The notes below the pieces were generated by a model. The model saw only the letters and a list, made by a program, of their open reading frames with translations. It was not told the origin of the DNA and ran no database searches. The translations under genes were made by a program, and so were the position numbers. Shown here one piece after another: positions 1 through 12,178 of a DNA stretch of 64,000 bases. The stretch is taken from contig NZ_JPOG01000001.1 in the NCBI RefSeq assembly GCF_000733765.1, forward strand, positions 1,736,001 to 1,800,000, in the 5' to 3' direction. The DNA comes from Algiphilus aromaticivorans DG1253. Lineage in GTDB: Bacteria > Pseudomonadota > Gammaproteobacteria > Nevskiales > Nevskiaceae. How positions within the stretch are numbered: the first letter of the stretch is position 1; the number at the start of each line of letters is the position of its first letter.

Positions 1-1
1 C

Positions 2-877
2 CTGCTCCTGCTCGAAGCCGAAGCGCTGTCGGTCGCCGAGATCACGCAGATCACCCGGCTTTCCCAGGGGCGCGTTTCCACGCATCTGTCACGACTGCGC
101 GCGGCCGGCCTCGTTACCGACGAGCGAGTGAACAACGTTCGCCACTTCCGAGCCAACCTCGGCGATCCGGAAGACCCGGCTACCGGCTTGTGGCAGACGC
201 TGCGCGCACGCATAGACGATCAGCAGGCCGAGTTCGACCGCGAGAAGGCACGCGAAGCCGTGCGCCGCCGTCACGCGGGTACGAGCTGGGCGGAGACGGT
301 GGCTGGCCGCATGGAGCGACACTACTCACCAGGGCGGAGTTGGGAAGCCAACGCGCGCGCGCTGCTCGGGCTGGTGTCGCTGGGCGACGTGCTCGACATC
401 GGCAGCGGCGACGGTGTCGTCCCCGAGCTGCTGATCGAGCGCACGCGCTCCATGACCTGCGCCGATATCAGTCCGACGCTTCTGCGCGCGGCGCGCTCAC
501 GCCTGCAAAACGATCCGCGGGCGCGCTTCCTGCAGTGCGATATGAATGCGCTGCCGCTGGCGCCAGCCAGCTTCGATCAGATCCTGCTCATGCACGTGCT
601 GACCTATACGCTCACGCCCGAGCGGGTGATCGCCAACGCCGCCCGATTGTTGCGGCCGGGAGGCACGCTGCTCATCGCCACCCTCGACAAGCACGAGTAC
701 GGCATTGCCGAGGAAACCTTCGACCACGTCAATCAGGGCATGAGCCCGGCCACCTTGCAAGGCGAGCTGGAGCGCAACGAGCTAGCGGTCGACTGGTGCG
801 ACATTGCCTGTCAGGAAGGACGCCCGCCTTACTTCAAGGTCGTGGTCGCGCGCGCCTGCAAGCGCGCGGGGCACTGA
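2..877 (+). CDS. ArsR-type HTH / SAM-dependent methyltransferase fusion (5' truncated by window edge)
   Basis: The reading frame is open from base 2, so the gene begins before the window; a GTG at 128 is internal. The visible N-terminal part reads as a winged-helix recognition region (SVAEITQITRLSQGRVSTHL, then LRAAGLV), typical of ArsR/SmtB regulators. It is followed by a class I methyltransferase domain with motif I (VLDIGSGDGVVPELL), an acidic motif II region (TCADIS) and the post-motif LRPGGTLLIATL. Such ArsR-methyltransferase fusions are known in Proteobacteria, often beside methionine/SAM-cycle genes; the upstream neighbours are not visible. The gene converges on the PF10118 gene with a 6-bp gap. 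The domain call is strong, but effector and methyl acceptor are unknown. Confidence 0.85.
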   Translation: MLLLEAEALSVAEITQITRLSQGRVSTHLSRLRAAGLVTDERVNNVRHFRANLGDPEDPATGLWQTLRARIDDQQAEFDREKAREAVRRRHAGTSWAETVAGRMERHYSPGRSWEANARALLGLVSLGDVLDIGSGDGVVPELLIERTRSMTCADISPTLLRAARSRLQNDPRARFLQCDMNALPLAPASFDQILLMHVLTYTLTPERVIANAARLLRPGGTLLIATLDKHEYGIAEETFDHVNQGMSPATLQGELERNELAVDWCDIACQEGRPPYFKVVVARACKRAGH

Positions 878-883
878 GCCCAG

Positions 884-1687
884 TCAGGCCGCGACGCACG
901 TCTCCAGGTAGACGAAGGCGCTTTCCGGCTCGGCCAGTTGATCCGGGTGGAAGCCCGGCTGCAGATAGGAAAGCAGGGCGCCGCCCACACGCCGTGCCGC
1001 ACGCGCATTCAGTACGCGCCTTGTTCCCTTCAGCCCGCCCGGCAGCGCGCGCCAGAATTTCCGATCGCCGGCGCTGAACCAGGCGAGCCCTATCAGCGAC
1101 CAGCCGAGTACACCCGCCGACGCGATCGCGAAGGCTGCCGCGCGCTCGGCGTAACCGCCGCCGTCGGCAACATGCAAGTCGAAGGCAACCGCCTTGTGCT
1201 CCAGCTCCTCGGCGCCGTGCCAGCGATGCAGGCGATCCATCTCCGGATCGAGTTCATCCCCCGGAAAACCGGGCATGAATATCTCGCGGCTGAGCACGGC
1301 GGTGTAGTGCTCCAGCGCTGCGGTGATCGCGAGCATGCGGCGCCTGCCGAGCGCCGGCGCCAAACGCTTCTCGGCGAAGCCAAAGGATAGCTGCTCGTAG
1401 ACCCGCGCAAAACGCACAACGGGCAAGCCCTGTTCGGCGAGCCGCTGCCAGAACGCCCGGTGCGCGGCCTGATGCCAGCCCTCCTGCCCCATGAAATCGC
1501 GACAGCGCTGGCGGTCGGCTCCCTCCGGCAGACTTTCCAGATACGGGCGCGCGCAGCGGATGAAGAAGCGTTCGCCCTCCGGGATCAGCACGTGGAAGGC
1601 GTTGAGATAGTGCGTCAGCAGCGGATTACCCGCCGCCCAGTAGCGTGGCACCTGCGAGAAGTCGAAGCGTGGGTTTCGAACCTTCAT
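884..1687 (-). CDS. PF10118-type predicted metal-dependent hydrolase
   Basis: This 267-residue protein starts MKVRNPRFDFSQVPRYW and carries the His/Glu pattern of the PF10118 metal-dependent hydrolase family: EGERFF, then FMGQEGWHQ, LEHYTA, and HRWHGAEELEHKAVAFD. The Glu/His clusters suggest a ferritin-like di-metal helical bundle, although the reaction of the family is not established. There is a hydrophobic stretch near residues 190-210. It lies 14 bp downstream of the fatty acid hydroxylase gene on the same strand and behind the TetR gene, so the three probably form one transcript related to lipid or hydrophobic-compound metabolism. That function is inferred from context only. Confidence 0.8.
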   Translation of the reverse strand: MKVRNPRFDFSQVPRYWAAGNPLLTHYLNAFHVLIPEGERFFIRCARPYLESLPEGADRQRCRDFMGQEGWHQAAHRAFWQRLAEQGLPVVRFARVYEQLSFGFAEKRLAPALGRRRMLAITAALEHYTAVLSREIFMPGFPGDELDPEMDRLHRWHGAEELEHKAVAFDLHVADGGGYAERAAAFAIASAGVLGWSLIGLAWFSAGDRKFWRALPGGLKGTRRVLNARAARRVGGALLSYLQPGFHPDQLAEPESAFVYLETCVAA

Positions 1688-1701
1688 TACGAGTGATTCG
1701 A

Positions 1702-2385
1702 CTAGCCGTCGACACCGAGGTCGCGGCAGTGCTCCGAGCGCGGCGTGACGTCGGGATCCGGGCCGGTTCCGAGCATGCGATCGACGCTCGTCAGCGTGAA
1801 GCCGTACCAGTATTTCTCATTGCGGAAATGGTGCATGCGGTGCGCACGGAACAAGCCCTGGTAATAGCGATTCTGCGGCTGGATGCGCGTATGCACCATG
1901 AAGTGCGTCCACTCATAGTTGAGTGCCGCAAAGCCGTAGCCGACCAACGCCGACATCGCCAGAGCCGGATCGGGCGCCGCCCACCAGCCCAACGCCAGCA
2001 ACAGCGGCCCGAAGGTGAAATGGACATAGGGCGGCAACACGATCAGCTCCGGCCGCCAAGGCTCGCGATGATGCGCTCGGTGGCGGCGGGCAAAGTCCGG
2101 ATCGACACGACGGCCGAAGATCTCCCACGGCTTCACGTGCAACAGGTGCTTGTGCAGGAACCATTCCAGGAAGGGCCAGACAGTTACGCCGAGCAGCAGC
2201 ATCAGCGCGTCCGCGGTCTGCCATCCACCCAGGCTGGCGCGCAGACCAATGGCGATGGCGATGAAGCCGGCAATCAGGCGCGGGCTGGGGTAACGCGCCA
2301 GGGCGCCAATCGCGGTGCGGTAGTCGGTGATCACCCGCGTACTGGTCTCGGGGCTCGGGCTGGCGTCAGGCGTCAGGTTGCTCAT
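1702..2385 (-). CDS. Sterol desaturase / fatty acid hydroxylase family membrane protein
   Basis: This integral membrane di-iron oxygenase-type protein of about 227 residues carries the histidine boxes HKHLLH, RHRAHH and HRMHHF, plus HFMVH, as in the fatty acid hydroxylase superfamily (PF04116). Several hydrophobic segments surround the boxes. I place the start at the ATG at 2385, because AAGGAGG lies just upstream; an in-frame extension to 2433 lacks this support. The start lies inside the 3' end of the TetR gene (20-bp overlap), which argues for translational coupling. The likely role is hydroxylation of an aliphatic or lipid substrate; the substrate cannot be read from sequence. Confidence 0.85.
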   Translation of the reverse strand: MSNLTPDASPSPETSTRVITDYRTAIGALARYPSPRLIAGFIAIAIGLRASLGGWQTADALMLLLGVTVWPFLEWFLHKHLLHVKPWEIFGRRVDPDFARRHRAHHREPWRPELIVLPPYVHFTFGPLLLALGWWAAPDPALAMSALVGYGFAALNYEWTHFMVHTRIQPQNRYYQGLFRAHRMHHFRNEKYWYGFTLTSVDRMLGTGPDPDVTPRSEHCRDLGVDG

Positions 2386-3073
2386 CGGAGTCCTCCTTCT
2401 GGATGGGGCTGTCCGGAAGCCGGCGCGCGGCATCGCGCAAGCTCTGTACGTCCTCCGGATCCCGGAACGGCGCGAACATGACGTTGAGCGCCGGCTGGAT
2501 CAGCGCGTCGAGTGCGCGTCCGTGAATGAGCTGCTCGCTGACATGCAGCGTGAATAGGCCATGCGATACGGCCCAGGCGAGATGCAGCACATCGTCCGGA
2601 TCGCCGTGCAGCTCGCCGCGATCCACACCGGCCTGCACCACCGATCGCAAGTGGTCGTAAACCCGCTGCCGTGCGTCCAGAAGTTCGGGGAATTCGCGCG
2701 GCGACGGCTGGTTCATCGCGAACATCAGGCGGTAGTCGGCGGGCCGCGCGAAAAGATGCGTGAAGGCGCCGGTCGTGATGGCATACAGCCGAGCCACCGG
2801 AACATCCTCCGGCCGATCTGCTTGGCAGATAACATCGAGCAATTCGCGAAAGCATTGGCAACGCATGGCAGCCAGCAGATCCGCCTTGTTGCGAAAGAAT
2901 CGATAGGGCTGCATATGGCTGATGCCGGTATCACGCGCGATCTGCCGGAAGCTCACCGCCGTAAAGCCGCCGTTGCGGTAGCGCCTGAGTGCCGCCGTTG
3001 CCAGCTCCTCGCGACTGCCACGGCTGTGACGGGCCGTTGGCAGAGCATTTGTTTCCCCGTCCATGCCTCGCAC
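2366..3073 (-). CDS. TetR/AcrR family transcriptional regulator
   Basis: The N-terminal TetR DNA-binding domain is clear: LATAALRRYRNGGFTAVSFR, then IARDTGISHMQPYRFFRNKADLL. A variable C-terminal ligand domain of about 150 residues follows, with a WAVSHGLFTLHVSEQL region reminiscent of TetR_C domains with a WHG-like motif. The start is either GTG at 3073 or ATG at 3064; neither has a strong ribosome site. The gene is divergent from the DUF1302 gene at 3213 and overlaps the fatty acid hydroxylase gene, so it probably controls both directions. A perfect 13-bp palindrome touches its start and is a good operator candidate. Confidence 0.85.
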   Translation of the reverse strand: MRGMDGETNALPTARHSRGSREELATAALRRYRNGGFTAVSFRQIARDTGISHMQPYRFFRNKADLLAAMRCQCFRELLDVICQADRPEDVPVARLYAITTGAFTHLFARPADYRLMFAMNQPSPREFPELLDARQRVYDHLRSVVQAGVDRGELHGDPDDVLHLAWAVSHGLFTLHVSEQLIHGRALDALIQPALNVMFAPFRDPEDVQSLRDAARRLPDSPIQKEDSDEQPDA

Positions 3074-3086
3074 TTTACGGCGTAAA
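3074..3086. promoter_or_regulatory. Candidate TetR operator (palindrome TTTACGGCGTAAA)
   Basis: There is a perfect 6-bp inverted repeat with a one-base centre directly upstream of the TetR start and in the divergent interval shared with the DUF1302 gene. Its position and symmetry suit autoregulation by the adjacent TetR protein. The link is inferred, not shown. Confidence 0.45.
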
Positions 3087-3212
3087 TTTCGCGCGGGTCA
3101 AGCACGCCGCGTGGTCGCCCCCCTTCAACTTGTCACGGCTTACCGGCCGGTATTACGATCCGAAGAAGCCGTGCAAACGGGCCGTACATAAAGAAATCAG
3201 GGGAGACACCAC

Positions 3213-5411
3213 ATGGGACAGCAGACTCTCGGGTACCGCAGCACCTTGGCCGCGGCCACTGCCGCGTTGTTATTTTTGACGCCCGATCTTTACGCCGTAA
3301 ACATTAACTTCGCCGACGGTGAGCTGCGGCTCAACAATCGCTTCATCGTCGGCGCGGGCATACGCCTGGAGGCCCCGGACAAGAACACCATCGGCAAGCT
3401 GAACCTGAATCCGGACCTCTGCCCCGACGACTGCCTCTCCCTGCTACTCGACCCAGAGCCGAACCAACGGCTCGTCGACGCTCCGGGCGCCTTCGTCGGC
3501 GCCAACTTCGATGACGGCAATCTCAATTACGACCGCTACGACCTCATCAACGCCCAGGCGCGCCTTGAAAGCGGCCTGACCGTGTTCTGGGGTGACGCCA
3601 TCCTCAACGTCTCGTCGATGGCCTTCTTCGATTTCGTCAATACGAACTTCCAGGAGACCAACACTGACCTCAACTTCCAGCCGGCGCACATGGAGAGGCC
3701 GAACAATCTCGAGCGCACCTCAGGCGCAAGCCTGGATTTGCTGGAAGCCAAGATCAGCTATCCGTTCCAGTTCGCCGATACCTTCTTCGAATTCACCATA
3801 GGCCAGCAACGCGTCCGATGGGGCGAATCCACCTTCCTCGCCCTGGGTAGTCTCGATCAGCTCAATCCGCCCGACCAGAATCGGCTCAACTATCCGGGCT
3901 CCGATATCGCCAGCGTCTTTCGACCGTCGGGCCTCGCCGTGCTTTCCGGTGAGCTGACGCCGACCTTCTCCGTCGAACTCGTATACCAGTACGACTGGGA
4001 GCGGGCGGAGCCGGCGAGCGCGGGCACCTTCTTCTCCACCAACGACATTGCCGGTGACGGGCCTTATGGCGTCATCGGCCTCGGTCAGACTTCCGAGGAC
4101 CCCCTATTCGTCGGCGGTTTCAAGAACGAGATTGCCCAACTGCTGACCAGCACATCGCTGAACGTTCCCATCGATCACGAATCCGGCGAACCTCGCGATT
4201 CCGGGCAGTACGGCGGCCGATTCAGCTGGTACCTGCCCGAGTTCAACGGCGGCACCGGCCTGAATTTTTATGCCTTCAACTATCACGCCCGCCTGCCCTA
4301 CGCGAGTGTTTTCGCGACCGACGAAAGCTGCCTGCGCACCGCCCCGGGCAACGAGCTTCCCGACTCGGGTGATCTCGCCTTGATCGGGGAATTACTCTCC
4401 GGCATCGGTGACCAGATCCCCCGGCTGAACCTGGACGACATCGGCTTGGAAGCGGCCACGGTCCTGTTCAACTGCGGTGGCGGTAACGGCCAAGGGCTCG
4501 GGCAAGTGCTTGCCGATGCCATTCCCGGCGAAAACCAGGACCCCCTGCCAGTGGATACGCTGAAAGCCGTTATCGAGTATCCGGAGGACATCCGGATGTT
4601 CGGTTTCGACTTCAACACGCAGATCGGCAACTGGTCACTAGCCGGAGAGTACGTCTTCCGCCCGAATCAGCCGCTACTCGTCTCGCTAGCGGACACGATC
4701 TTCGCCGGTCTGCAACCGGCGCTACCGGACGAGGACATCAGCCTTGGCGCGCTGGTCGTCCCCAGCAATCGCAACGCCGTCCCCGACTTCGTGCAGACCC
4801 GCTATCGCAACGATCCACCCGAGGCCAATCAGTACATTCCGGGCTACGAGCGCTTCAAGACGCACCAAGTGGGGCTGACCGGCATTAGGGTCTTTTCGAG
4901 CAGCAATTGGATCTTCGCCGATCAGATCATCCTCCTAACCGAAGCGGGCTTCACTTACGTCCAGGACATGCCCTCACGCGATCGCCTGCAGCTCGAAGGG
5001 GGCGGGCCTAACTGTACGCACGCCAGCCCGGGTGCCGACGGTACCGGCCAGCCAGATGGGGAACCGGACCCGCGCAGCTTGAACCCCACGCAGGCGACCA
5101 AATGCTTCGCCGACTCCTTCTCCACCGGCTACCGGATCCTGCTGCAGCCGCAGTACAACAACCTTGTCTTCGGTTGGACCTTCAACCCCATCCTGGGCTT
5201 CTTCCACGACGTCAAGGGCGTGGGCCCGACGCCGGCGCAGAATCACGTCGAAGGGCGCATGCAGCTGCTTGCGGGCAGTGAAGTCACCTTCGCGCAGGGG
5301 CTTCGAGGCCGACTGCTTTATCAAGGCTACTACATGACCGGCAGCGAGGATCGCGTCAGCCTACTCAAGGATCGCGACCATCTCTCGCTGCATCTGGAGT
5401 ACAACTTCTGA
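3213..5411 (+). CDS. DUF1302 family exported protein (paralogue 1)
   Basis: This 732-residue protein has an N-terminal signal-like segment (LAAATAALLFLTPDLYA), then the DUF1302 pattern of alternating aromatic beta segments and a final ...SLHLEYNF, with a terminal aromatic residue as in outer-membrane barrels. RWGESTF and LGSLDQLNPPD are recognisable DUF1302 signatures. Six cysteines (NPDLCPDDC, DESCLRT, FNCGGGN, PNCTH, TKCFADSF) are also present in the second paralogue at 18455. A GGGGA ribosome site precedes the ATG. The biochemical role is unknown; in related genomes these genes co-occur with DUF1329, YCF48 and MMPL genes. Here the gene stands divergent from a TetR gene and ends at a terminator. 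Confidence 0.85.
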   Translation: MGQQTLGYRSTLAAATAALLFLTPDLYAVNINFADGELRLNNRFIVGAGIRLEAPDKNTIGKLNLNPDLCPDDCLSLLLDPEPNQRLVDAPGAFVGANFDDGNLNYDRYDLINAQARLESGLTVFWGDAILNVSSMAFFDFVNTNFQETNTDLNFQPAHMERPNNLERTSGASLDLLEAKISYPFQFADTFFEFTIGQQRVRWGESTFLALGSLDQLNPPDQNRLNYPGSDIASVFRPSGLAVLSGELTPTFSVELVYQYDWERAEPASAGTFFSTNDIAGDGPYGVIGLGQTSEDPLFVGGFKNEIAQLLTSTSLNVPIDHESGEPRDSGQYGGRFSWYLPEFNGGTGLNFYAFNYHARLPYASVFATDESCLRTAPGNELPDSGDLALIGELLSGIGDQIPRLNLDDIGLEAATVLFNCGGGNGQGLGQVLADAIPGENQDPLPVDTLKAVIEYPEDIRMFGFDFNTQIGNWSLAGEYVFRPNQPLLVSLADTIFAGLQPALPDEDISLGALVVPSNRNAVPDFVQTRYRNDPPEANQYIPGYERFKTHQVGLTGIRVFSSSNWIFADQIILLTEAGFTYVQDMPSRDRLQLEGGGPNCTHASPGADGTGQPDGEPDPRSLNPTQATKCFADSFSTGYRILLQPQYNNLVFGWTFNPILGFFHDVKGVGPTPAQNHVEGRMQLLAGSEVTFAQGLRGRLLYQGYYMTGSEDRVSLLKDRDHLSLHLEYNF

Positions 5412-5430
5412 CTCCAAGCCGTTGGAAGCA

Positions 5431-5464
5431 AAGAAAGGCCGCCCGTGAGGCGGCCATTTTCTTG
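5431..5464 (+). terminator. Rho-independent terminator after DUF1302 gene
   Basis: A 7-bp GGCCGCC/GGCGGCC stem with a 5-base CGTGA loop (5437-5455) is followed by ATTTTCTT. A-rich sequence precedes it, so it may also work weakly in the opposite direction. It lies 20 bp after the DUF1302 stop. Confidence 0.75.
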
Positions 5465-5529
5465 AATGGTGGAACTATCGTGGAAATATAGTGGAACGGC
5501 CTCGAAGAGCCGCTCTAACTACTTGATTT

Positions 5530-5606
5530 TGGTCGGGACGGCAGGATTTGAACCTGCGACCACCTGCCCCCCAGGCAGGTGCGCTACCAGACTGCGCTAC
5601 GCCCCG
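5530..5606 (-). tRNA. tRNA-Pro (anticodon GGG)
   Basis: On the minus strand a 77-base cloverleaf runs from CGGGGCG (acceptor) to an encoded CCA. The anticodon loop CTGGGGG gives anticodon GGG, and GGTTCAAATCC is the T arm. One G-T wobble lies in the acceptor stem. It follows the merR gene on the same strand, an arrangement also seen in pseudomonads. Confidence 0.95.
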
Positions 5607-5926
5607 ATTGTTCGCCCAATTCTATACCGATGCCAACTTGGCCGCGATCACTAAGCTCGGCTCCCGCCTCGCCAAGTGATCCGGCCCGGGCCGCCCTGGC
5701 CCGGGCGTTCACCCCGCTGCGAATGGCCACCAGCCATTCGGTCGGGCTGAACCCAGACTGCGCTACGCGCCGAGCGTATGCATTATTTCACAAGTTGTCT
5801 CTCATTGGCGCCGTAACGAAGCCTAAAGTTGCCCTTCGCGGAGCGCCGACGCCCCTTCAGAGGGAAGCTGATCGGCAAAATGCGAGACCGAAAAATTATC
5901 GCACAACTGCCACGAGCGAACGCGCG
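5607..5926. other. Intergenic stretch with two hairpins and a tRNA-Pro fragment
   Basis: I see no convincing gene. The stretch holds a perfect 9-bp inverted repeat (GCCCGGGCC/GGCCCGGGC, 5684-5706), a perfect 8-bp inverted repeat (CGAATGGC/GCCATTCG, 5720-5740), and a 16-bp copy of the 5' part of tRNA-Pro at 5753-5768. Neither hairpin is followed by a T tract. Confidence 0.6.
5753..5768 (-). repeat. 16-bp duplicate of tRNA-Pro 5' region
   Basis: CCAGACTGCGCTACGC at 5753-5768 is identical to 5587-5602 inside tRNA-Pro (D-arm/acceptor side). It lies 166 bp upstream of the corresponding part of the gene in transcription sense. It looks like a scar of a former duplication or integration event. Confidence 0.6.
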
Positions 5927-6325
5927 TCAGAAGCGCTCGATGAGGCGGAGCATAGCCTCCAGCTCCTTGCGAATCTCGCGCAGCGCATCCTGCTGGTCGG
6001 AGCCGCTGCCGCTGGTGACTGCCTTGCCCTGCTTTAGCGCTGCGAACTCCTGCAGGCGCTGGCGCGCGCCGCTGATGGTGAAGCCCTCCTCGTACAGCAG
6101 GTGTCGGATGTTGCGGACGGTGTAGACGTCCTCGCGCTGGTAGTAACGCCGGTTGCCCCGCCGCTTCGAAGGCTTAAGTTGCGGGAACTCCTGTTCCCAG
6201 TAGCGCAGCACATGCGGCTTGACGGCGCAGAGCTGCGCAACCTCGCCGATAGCGAAATAGCGCTTCTCGGGAACCGGCGGCAGCTGCGGTTCGCCCTCGG
6301 GAAGCGGATGCGCGCTCTGGCTCAT
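5927..6325 (-). CDS. MerR family transcriptional regulator
   Basis: This 132-residue protein has a MerR-type winged helix (YFAIGEVAQLCAVKPHVLRY, WEQEFPQL, then RGNRRYYQREDV) and a C-terminal coiled-coil tail rich in Glu/Arg, but no cysteine metal-binding set. It lies 3 bp after ihfA on the same strand and is the usual last gene of the pheST-ihfA operon in gammaproteobacteria. The role of this conserved regulator is poorly defined, and no operator can be assigned. Confidence 0.88.
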   Translation of the reverse strand: MSQSAHPLPEGEPQLPPVPEKRYFAIGEVAQLCAVKPHVLRYWEQEFPQLKPSKRRGNRRYYQREDVYTVRNIRHLLYEEGFTISGARQRLQEFAALKQGKAVTSGSGSDQQDALREIRKELEAMLRLIERF

Positions 6326-6328
6326 CGG

Positions 6329-6610
6329 CTAGCCGTCCACACGCAGGCGCAGTTTCTGGCCTGGGCGGAAGGTCACGACACGACGCGCGGTAATAGGAAT
6401 CTCTTCACCGGTCTTGGGGTTGCGTCCGGGGCGTTGCGGCTTGTCGCGCAACTCGAAATTACCGAAGCCGGAAAGCCGGACGGTTTCGCCACCGGCAAGC
6501 GCTTCTCCCAGGGTATCGAAGAAGAGGTCCACGATCTCTTTGGCCTCGCGCTTATTGAGACCTACGTGATCATGTAGCGCTTCCGCCAACTCCGCCTTCG
6601 TCAGTGCCAA
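6329..6610 (-). CDS. ihfA: Integration host factor alpha subunit
   Basis: This 93-residue HU/IHF protein has the start [20 protein letters not shown] and the signatures [19 protein letters not shown] (the DNA-intercalating proline arm) and [14 protein letters not shown]. With its beta partner (not in this window) it bends DNA by about a half turn, serving recombination, transcription and phage integration. It lies 3 bp after pheT and 3 bp before merR, the classical pheT-ihfA arrangement. The length is normal and no residue is unusual. IHF is often required by tyrosine integrases such as the one at 27487. Confidence 0.96.
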   Translation of the reverse strand: MALTKAELAEALHDHVGLNKREAKEIVDLFFDTLGEALAGGETVRLSGFGNFELRDKPQRPGRNPKTGEEIPITARRVVTFRPGQKLRLRVDG

Positions 6611-6613
6611 GAC

Positions 6614-10420
<3,807 letters not shown>

Positions 10421-10432
10421 GGTTCAGACTCC

Positions 10433-10630
10433 TCAGCTGTACGGAAGAAGCTGGCGCGCTTGGCGCACGTCAGAGGCGTGCATCGTGCGCACGGTGCGCA
10501 GCTGACGCTTACGCTTCGACGGCTTCTTGGTGAGGATGTGGCGACGGTGTGAGGCGGCGCGCTTAAAGCCGCCCCCTCCCGTCCGCGTGAAGCGCTTGGC
10601 AGCGCCGCGATTGGTCCTGATCTTGGGCAT
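10433..10630 (-). CDS. rpmI: 50S ribosomal protein L35
   Basis: This 65-residue basic protein starts [18 protein letters not shown] and continues [18 protein letters not shown], the canonical L35 pattern, ending in a conserved [16 protein letters not shown] tail. It sits between infC (85-bp gap) and rplT (12-bp gap), as in most bacteria. The infC-rpmI gap is where L20-dependent repression acts in E. coli; I did not identify a pseudoknot by eye. Confidence 0.97.
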   Translation of the reverse strand: MPKIRTNRGAAKRFTRTGGGGFKRAASHRRHILTKKPSKRKRQLRTVRTMHASDVRQARQLLPYS

Positions 10631-10715
10631 CGTGTTTCCCTCTACTGTCTTCGATTGACACCGTCACCGGCAGCGCAAGGCATTTAGAAAGCCGGGAACA
10701 GCTTGTGATGCCGCC

Positions 10716-11246
<531 letters not shown>

Positions 11247-11372
11247 GGTGATTTTCCTCGATTGATCTACGAAAAACGCGCCCGGCTCACGGACGCTTGG
11301 CCGGCGGATTGTACTGAGTCATTCCGGTCGGCGCAATCGCTCTGAGCGTGCAGCGGCGGGACTCTCAGCCCT

Positions 11373-12047
11373 TTACCGGGCGGACAGATAGCAACTCAGA
11401 TGCGCGTGCACCAGTTCGTGGCACAAACGGCGACAAGTCGACTGGTCCATGGGTTCGTCCTTGCTCCACCAGCGCAGCAGCGACTCGCAACTACCGATCA
11501 TCGCAATCGCATAGGGCCAGGCTTCGGAGACTTCTGCTTCGCTGGCCGTTGCCCCGGCGTCGCCGTCGCGTTGCCGCCCCACCTCGACGTAGGTGCGCGC
11601 GATGAAGCCGCTGACGCGCTCGCGGAACGCCGTGATGTCCACCAGCCCGTCCGGCCCCACCCGCTCGTTGTAGACCACGGCCCAGGAAGCGCGTTGCGAG
11701 AAGACGAATTCGAGAAGTGCATCGGTCCCGGCGGCCAGGCGCCGATCAGCGTCGCGCTCTTCCATCAGCCCTTCCACCAGACGCACGATATGGTTACCGG
11801 CGCGCTCGACGGTGGCCCGATACAGCCCCTCCTTGGAGCCGAAATAGGCGTACAGCATGGGCTTGGTGACCTGCACGCGCGCAGCAATATCCTCCATCGA
11901 GGCAGCATGAAATCCGCGCTCGCTGAACACTTCGGTGGCCGCGTCCAGCATCTGCGGCTCGCGCTCGGCACGGGGCACACGCTTGCGTTTGGCTTTCGCC
12001 GGTTTATCGGTTGAACGGTCGGTAGGTTCGGTCGTGGTCTGCTGCAT
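11373..12047 (-). CDS. TetR family transcriptional regulator
   Basis: This 224-residue protein has a basic, low-complexity N-terminal tail (TDKPAKAKRKRVPRAERE), then a standard TetR HTH (MLDAATEVFSERGFHAASME, DIAARVQVTKPMLYAYFGSK). The C-terminal domain includes LLRWWSKDEPMDQ, similar to the regulators that have a WW ligand-domain signature. It stands upstream of infC on the same strand with a 126-bp gap and after the DUF4393-like gene, but no clear target neighbour can be named. No palindromic operator was evident in the 130 bp upstream. Confidence 0.85.
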   Translation of the reverse strand: MQQTTTEPTDRSTDKPAKAKRKRVPRAEREPQMLDAATEVFSERGFHAASMEDIAARVQVTKPMLYAYFGSKEGLYRATVERAGNHIVRLVEGLMEERDADRRLAAGTDALLEFVFSQRASWAVVYNERVGPDGLVDITAFRERVSGFIARTYVEVGRQRDGDAGATASEAEVSEAWPYAIAMIGSCESLLRWWSKDEPMDQSTCRRLCHELVHAHLSCYLSAR

Positions 12048-12178
12048 CGTTATCCGTTGTCGAGTCCATGAATGCGCATACGCGCCTCGTCCCGCCGCCG
12101 TCTCCCGCCTTATAGCGAGCGATCAACGCGCGAATATACTGCCGCCACTTTCTGGACGCTACCTCCTTTCGGGTAGCT

